From assembly GCF_004014715.1 (NCBI RefSeq), contig NZ_CP034835.1, positions 2,852,001 to 2,916,000 on the forward strand: DNA of 64,000 nucleotides. Reading direction: 5' to 3'. A program made the translations under genes and the position numbers. Every line of letters starts with the position of its first letter. Position 1 is the stretch's first letter. This stretch comes from Pseudoalteromonas sp. R3 (GTDB taxonomy: Bacteria; Pseudomonadota; Gammaproteobacteria; Enterobacterales; Alteromonadaceae). Positions 59,967-64,000 of this stretch are shown here, piece after piece. The notes beneath the pieces were generated by a model that worked only from the letters and a program-made list of their open reading frames with translations, made no database searches and had not been told where the DNA came from.

Positions 59967-61123
59967 AGACTAGAGAAACCCTCTACATAAACTTTAGCTA
60001 TCGCGGTGTGCGTTGCCGAGAGCCCCTCCCGGGTTTGAATGCAGAGCTCAAGAAAGACTGGGATTATGCTTTAGGGCTTAAAAGAGAAATCGAGCGAAAA
60101 ATATCGCTCGACCATTTCTTCTACGCAGACTATTTTCCAAAATCGCCAAAACTTAAAAATTTTGGAAATTCCAATAAGAGCGGATTAACAGTCCTTCACT
60201 ATTTGAATGAGTACATCGAAGATGCTGAAAAAAGAGGTTTAAGTCTGTCGACGATTCGCGGATATGAAGGAGCTAGAAACAACCTGGCTCCGCTTCATGA
60301 TATTCCGGTAGCGTCGCTCACATCAGCTGACTTGAAAAACTTTATCAAGTCATCATCGGTCTCAATTAAAACCATGCGGAATAGGCTTAGCCTCTTAAAT
60401 TCCGCGTTGAATGAAGCTGTTATTGAGGGCGTGATCCAGTTTAACCCATGCACGGCCGTTAACCCGGGCAAATACATGAAAAATCAGGAGAAAGTTAACA
60501 CCAGAGGGCAGCATGAAGATGTAGATCCATTTAGACCAGCTGAAATAGAGGCAATTCTCAACGCGTGCCGTTACGAGCAAGAGCGCAACTTGCTTCAATT
60601 TGCATTTTATAGCGGCCTGCGGTCTTCTGAACTTGCTGGGCTAAAATGGATAGATGTGGATTTCTTCAACGAAGAAGTAAGAGTAACAGAAGCCGTCATT
60701 CGAGATCCAAAGAACAAGACCTCAATTACAAAAGGAACCAAGACATCCGCCGGCAGGCGCGTTATTGCACTGATGCCAGAAGCCCTTGCAGCTCTCAAAG
60801 CTCAAAAGGCATTTACTGAGTTAAAATCTGAATGTGTGTTTGAGGAACCCAGGCAATTGGCACCATTAACCGGCGCCGACCAAATTCGAAAGAATATTTG
60901 GTTGCCAGTTATAAAGCGCTCAAAAGTGCGCTACAGGAACCCATATCAGACACGCCATACATTTGCCACCATGATGATAAGCCGTGGTGAAAATCTATGG
61001 TGGATCGCTGAGCAAATGGGCCACGATGGCCCCGAAATGCTATTTCGGCATTACGGTAGTTACATCAAGGAACATGACTCCAAAACAGGCAATTCAGGGC
61101 ATTTCAAATCTGGTCGGAACTAA
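59921..61123 (+). CDS. int: Tyrosine integrase
   Basis: A 400-residue phage integrase that joins attP to the tmRNA 3' end. It has an N-terminal arm-binding part, a SAM-like core-binding domain (about 95-175) and a catalytic domain with R in YSGLRSSELAGL, the TRHTFATMM box, GH in IAEQMGHDGP, and the nucleophile Tyr in FRHYGSYI. ATG at 59921 has GGAGGTG five bases upstream; the frame is open to 59894. It reads toward attR. Confidence 0.95.
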   Translation: MGSRSGYPGVSSRKLKTRETLYINFSYRGVRCREPLPGLNAELKKDWDYALGLKREIERKISLDHFFYADYFPKSPKLKNFGNSNKSGLTVLHYLNEYIEDAEKRGLSLSTIRGYEGARNNLAPLHDIPVASLTSADLKNFIKSSSVSIKTMRNRLSLLNSALNEAVIEGVIQFNPCTAVNPGKYMKNQEKVNTRGQHEDVDPFRPAEIEAILNACRYEQERNLLQFAFYSGLRSSELAGLKWIDVDFFNEEVRVTEAVIRDPKNKTSITKGTKTSAGRRVIALMPEALAALKAQKAFTELKSECVFEEPRQLAPLTGADQIRKNIWLPVIKRSKVRYRNPYQTRHTFATMMISRGENLWWIAEQMGHDGPEMLFRHYGSYIKEHDSKTGNSGHFKSGRN

Positions 61124-61142
61124 TTCAAATAAGGCAGCAAGC

Positions 61143-61787
61143 TCACTCGGCTGAACAACGCTGCTTTATTACATTGGAAGACACGGCTCTTTGATTGCTT
61201 CCATTTCTCTCAGTGAGCTTAAATAGCTCATCAGTTAAAGCGTAACCACAATCAAGGGCCTGTTGTAGCAACTCATTAGCGTTACAATCTAACAAAATGC
61301 CTTTCCCGCTATTCCCAGTCGTCATCCTATAGTCGTAGGCCTTAGTGAGACAACGATCAAGTGGGCTAAAAATCTTCCTTACCAGGTAAAATTCTATCAT
61401 TGATTCGAATTCCGAATATTGCTGTGAGCCTAATACGCTTCGCACCAGAAGTAGATTTGCTTGATGATCTTTGTTCCACTGAAAATACGCGTCATCATAA
61501 TTTGTCTTACGCTCGATTGTTTCTTCAAGTGACACGTTTCTTTTCAAAGATGAAGCAAGTAACTCTGCCCTAGATCGCCTTTCATAAACTCTCTTGGCAA
61601 GGCTTTGGATTGCAAGCTGATTGATTCTTTGGATCTCTCTAGCCTCTTCTGCTTTTCTAATTGCATGCTCTGTTTCCTGGATGGAAACATTCACGATCAT
61701 GCCTAACCACAATAACAGTAAAGGAGTTAACACTGAAACAACCAGCTTCACTATTTCCAGTGAAGTCCAAACTTTTCGCTCATTCAT
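61143..61787 (-). CDS. Hypothetical membrane-anchored coiled-coil protein, 214 residues
   Basis: One membrane helix (about 12-34, IVKLVVSVLTPLLLLWLGMIVNVSI), then a charged coiled coil (about 38-85) and a helical C terminus with four cysteines. Not recognised. It is convergent with int, and its end is 20 bases after the integrase stop. It is in the accessory block near attR. Confidence 0.62.
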   Translation of the reverse strand: MNERKVWTSLEIVKLVVSVLTPLLLLWLGMIVNVSIQETEHAIRKAEEAREIQRINQLAIQSLAKRVYERRSRAELLASSLKRNVSLEETIERKTNYDDAYFQWNKDHQANLLLVRSVLGSQQYSEFESMIEFYLVRKIFSPLDRCLTKAYDYRMTTGNSGKGILLDCNANELLQQALDCGYALTDELFKLTERNGSNQRAVSSNVIKQRCSAE

Positions 61788-61927
61788 ACATTTCTTCCTG
61801 AAATCAGAAGTGATGCAAATCCTATAGAGATTTTAGCTTACTCGCGGACAATTGCTCATCGATGTACGCTAGATTCGATTAACTTCAGTGTTTAAATGTC
61901 AATCAATCGTTCAACGCGACCCAATCT

Positions 61928-62845
61928 TTAAATTGCCCGCTCCTCGTTACTACTCAACTTTTGAGCGCCTTTGATTTTACTGTCTTTGTCACATTTAACT
62001 TTATAGCACTTGTTCTTCTGTGCTTTTTGATAAAACAAAGGCGGCATAGTTATTGTTATGGGCCCATCTTTGGTAATGATGCCCACTAAGTTTCCCTGCT
62101 TTAAAATAACTCTTCCATAGACTTTGTCAGGCAAGCTTTTGTCTTTCAGGTGCCTAGTTGAAAATGACACACATTTTATCCAATAGTCACTTTCATCACC
62201 ACAGAGGTCACTTTGATACTGTTCATATTTCTTTTCCCCAACCTCCTCCCCATGGTGTAATCCAATTAACGGAAAGTACACCCATATAAATATAAATAAG
62301 GGTATAAAAAACAAGAATATCAACACAAAGTATGAAACCAAAAAGGCCCAAATTGACTGCTCCATGATTAGAAGCCACTTTACAGGTGGGTAAATTAACC
62401 CAAATGCTCTGGGGTATCTTTTTCTGATCGGAACTAAAATCCTCGCCAACCCGCTACGATAAGGGCTCTCTTTTTTCCTTCTCGCTTCCAATGCATTTAA
62501 AGTCATCCAAGCTCTGGCTATAAAATATGTAGCTACTAGTATAAAAAGGACGGCTGGGCCAGTTAGCTTTGTCCAAAAGTTAACTGTATTAGCCCCTATT
62601 TCTCGGCTGGCGACATAAGTCCATATCAACGTGTCATTCCATTTTATAGGGAAGAACCCAAACTCAAAGCCTAGATTTTCAATGTAGCCTTCATAATAAG
62701 CGAGTCCGTATATATACAGTGCATTAGTAATCAGCCCAGAACCGATAAAGACCAGTAGTATTTTTTTCAGTATGTTTTGGTATACAAACTCAGCAGGTTC
62801 ATCAGGAATGTTATCTGTCCGATCGTTTTGATTTTTAGTATTCAT
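61928..62845 (-). CDS. Hypothetical membrane protein, 305 residues
   Basis: Four hydrophobic segments (about 29-48, 90-112, 158-176, 180-200) and a hydrophilic C-terminal domain of about 100 residues with two cysteines (KNKCYKVKCDKD). Not recognised; the FFPIKWNDTLIWTYVASREIG loop is aromatic-rich. It is downstream of the broken HNH gene on the same strand, 32 bases apart, and may have been expressed with it. Confidence 0.62.
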   Translation of the reverse strand: MNTKNQNDRTDNIPDEPAEFVYQNILKKILLVFIGSGLITNALYIYGLAYYEGYIENLGFEFGFFPIKWNDTLIWTYVASREIGANTVNFWTKLTGPAVLFILVATYFIARAWMTLNALEARRKKESPYRSGLARILVPIRKRYPRAFGLIYPPVKWLLIMEQSIWAFLVSYFVLIFLFFIPLFIFIWVYFPLIGLHHGEEVGEKKYEQYQSDLCGDESDYWIKCVSFSTRHLKDKSLPDKVYGRVILKQGNLVGIITKDGPITITMPPLFYQKAQKNKCYKVKCDKDSKIKGAQKLSSNEERAI

Positions 62846-62877
62846 TTATCTTCCTTGCAATTCTTGCAGTCTAGTTG

Positions 62878-63602
62878 CTAGCCCTTTAAAAGCATCATAT
62901 CCCTGGCCTGGCTAAGTGATATATGACCAGGCGATAGACGCATTAAAGAATGAATTGCTCTATGGCAATTTGCGCACAAAAGAGCTAAATCAGTAAAGCT
63001 AGTTTTCGTTTCTCCTGTAAGGCCAAGTGGTTTCAAATGATGCACTTCAAATACGCTGTCCCTATACTTCGCATCTATACTCGTTGCCCGCTCACCACAC
63101 AATTCACAGGAAAGTGCCCCCTCCCGCTTTCGTTTTTGGAGAAACTTTTTCCGCAAATCGCTATTTCTTTCTCGCTTAAGGTGCACTCGATATGACACCC
63201 CTCCCTCTATTGCACTTGCATGGTCATAACTATCTAGCTTATCTGCTTTAAGAATTTCCAGGCCAGCTTTAATATTGCGAGATAAAGATCGAACACTTTC
63301 TGGATCATCGCCGAGCTCTTCCCAAACTTCTCTATCCATCTTTGAAGTATTATTGAGCCCCTTGCCCGTAGCAACAGCCCTTAAATTTGAAGTTTAAAGG
63401 CTACACCATCTGGGTTTCTAAATGTTTCTGATCTGGCGTACTCTGCATGAAAAGGAAACGAGCGAAGTAATGAAGATAGTTCCTGAACCCGGATATCAGA
63501 CTTTGAAGGTATCTTACCTTCAGCCTCCAGGTAGAGCTCAAGAGCGAGTATAGTTTCATCCTTTGTCCATCTAGGATTACCTTGTCCTTTAGTGACAGCC
63601 AT
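62878..63602 (-). pseudogene. HNH endonuclease (McrA-like), broken by a one-base deletion
   Basis: Two frames together encode about 241 residues. The first (63381-63602) starts MAVTKGQGNPRWTKDETILALELYLE and ends abruptly at FRNPDGVAFKLQI. If one A is added to the AAA run near 63389, it reads on as ...QNLRAVATGKGLNNTSKMDREVW, straight into the second frame. That frame carries CELCG, the HNH core FEVHHLKPLGLTGET and LALLCANCHRAIH. Such proteins are found with restriction and defence genes and may cut modified DNA. With the frameshift the N-terminal part is a stub; the nuclease half might still be made from an internal ATG at 63339. Confidence 0.78.
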
Positions 63603-63854
63603 TCTAACGATCCTGTTTAGTTTTCTCTTTATATGACGATGTTTAATGCCACATCAGTTTGAAAAAATCAATTCAATGGGCAATACTCACTTGTGCAAAA
63701 AACTGAAATACAGCCGGCCTTTTGTTAACAATCACAATTGCATCCGAGCAAGTCTGAGCCAACTAAAAAATATGAAATGTCACAAATTCGTCACTTGGTG
63801 TGTATGAAGGCGATATTCTTATTTAAATTCAAAAACTTAAAAAATACCTATTTC
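63603..63854. other. Intergenic stretch before attR
   Basis: About 250 AT-rich bases between the broken HNH gene and attR. This is phage DNA next to the attachment core, where integrase arm sites should lie. I see no gene in it. Confidence 0.5.
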
Positions 63855-63879
63855 GGGTTCAAATCCCCCAGCTCCACCA
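63855..63879 (+). other. attR, right attachment site
   Basis: GGGTTCAAATCCCCC followed by AGCTCCACCA repeats the tmRNA 3' end (16683-16708) with five rather than six Cs. This is the displaced end of the original ssrA gene. Confidence 0.9.
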
Positions 63880-63887
63880 ATAAATAA

Positions 63888-63914
63888 GCCTCCGCATTTG
63901 CGGGGGCTTTTTTT
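63888..63914 (+). terminator. Original ssrA terminator, displaced by the prophage
   Basis: GCCTCCGCA and TGCGGGGGC pair around a short TT loop, with one G-T pair, followed by seven Ts. It lies nine bases after attR, as the native terminator would after ssrA, and now has no gene in front of it. The remaining 86 bases of the window show no gene. Confidence 0.8.
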
Positions 63915-64000
63915 ATGGGCTTTCCGCAGGTGCACTGCACAATGCAAGACCTGACCCTAGAGCCTTAAGTCTATGATTTAAAGTCATGCAGTCCTCCTAT

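Larger units (their letters stand above)
16683..63879. mobile_element. Lambdoid siphovirus prophage of about 47.2 kb integrated in ssrA
   Basis: Bounded by direct repeats of the tmRNA 3' end (attL 16683-16708, attR 63855-63879), with a tyrosine integrase and an excisionase at the right end. It has genes for packaging, head, tail, lysis, replication, immunity, recombination and integration, all with open frames, so it is probably inducible. Head gene order follows lambda, the tail tip does not, and recombination uses a Rad52-type annealase rather than Red-beta. The accessory genes at both prophage ends become one continuous region around attP in the circular phage. Confidence 0.95.

Noticed and set aside
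63381..63400. Programmed frameshift in the HNH gene near attR
   Set aside because: The reading-frame phase of CAA-ATT-TAA does not fit an X-XXY-YYZ slippery heptamer; a deletion is simpler.

Overview
The window looks like a chromosome segment of a marine gammaproteobacterium, most likely Pseudoalteromonas or a close Alteromonadales relative. The evidence is the order of the housekeeping genes, the neighbouring motY and rnt genes as in Vibrio and Alteromonadales, and a tmRNA tag reading ANDDNYALAA. About 16.3 kb of conserved chromosome is followed by one 47.2 kb prophage that fills the rest of the window.

Chromosomal part (1-16708). From left to right: the start of a NifS-like cysteine desulfurase, a PerM/AI-2E transporter with a TusA-like gene, a hypothetical gene, the periplasmic protease BepA, ArsC, WrbA and a DUF2069 membrane protein, then RnfH and RatA divergent from SmpB. 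Two unknown envelope proteins follow, then FabB with an upstream FabR-like palindrome, MnmC, MotY, RNase T, a DUF342/FapA protein and finally tmRNA (ssrA).

Prophage (16683-63879). It is a lambdoid siphovirus integrated into the 3' end of ssrA, flanked by attL and attR copies of the tmRNA T-arm and acceptor stem. Head genes follow lambda order on the minus strand (Nu1, A, W, B, C, D, E, FI-like, FII-like, Z, U, V, then the tape measure). The tail-tip genes are not recognisable as lambda L, K, I or J. Upstream on the same strand are the lysis genes, a 561-residue membrane protein, a Com-like regulator with a DNA methyltransferase, a Q-like protein, two paralogous small HTH proteins, a P-like helicase loader, and an O-like initiator split in two that carries five iterons. 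A CI-like gene and a Cro-like gene diverge from tandem 18-bp operators. The same operator, as a perfect palindrome, sits inside the promoter of the rightward early operon (Rad52-type annealase, DUF1351, SSB, RdgC, MT-A70 methylase, Xis, Int).

Accessory genes lie in three places. (1) Around attP in the circular phage, between tail and int: an AbiC-like membrane protein, a RES/Xre toxin-antitoxin pair, several membrane proteins and two HNH nuclease genes, each broken by one missing base. (2) Beside cI, in the position of lambda rexAB: four genes, two small proteins with an SGG motif and two membrane proteins. (3) Between Q and the late region: an antisense KAP-family P-loop NTPase.

The strongest novelty candidates are a RdgC protein fused to an FtsK gamma-type DNA-binding domain and the four-gene rex-position cassette. 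All calls rest on reading the sequence and on family knowledge; no database search was run.
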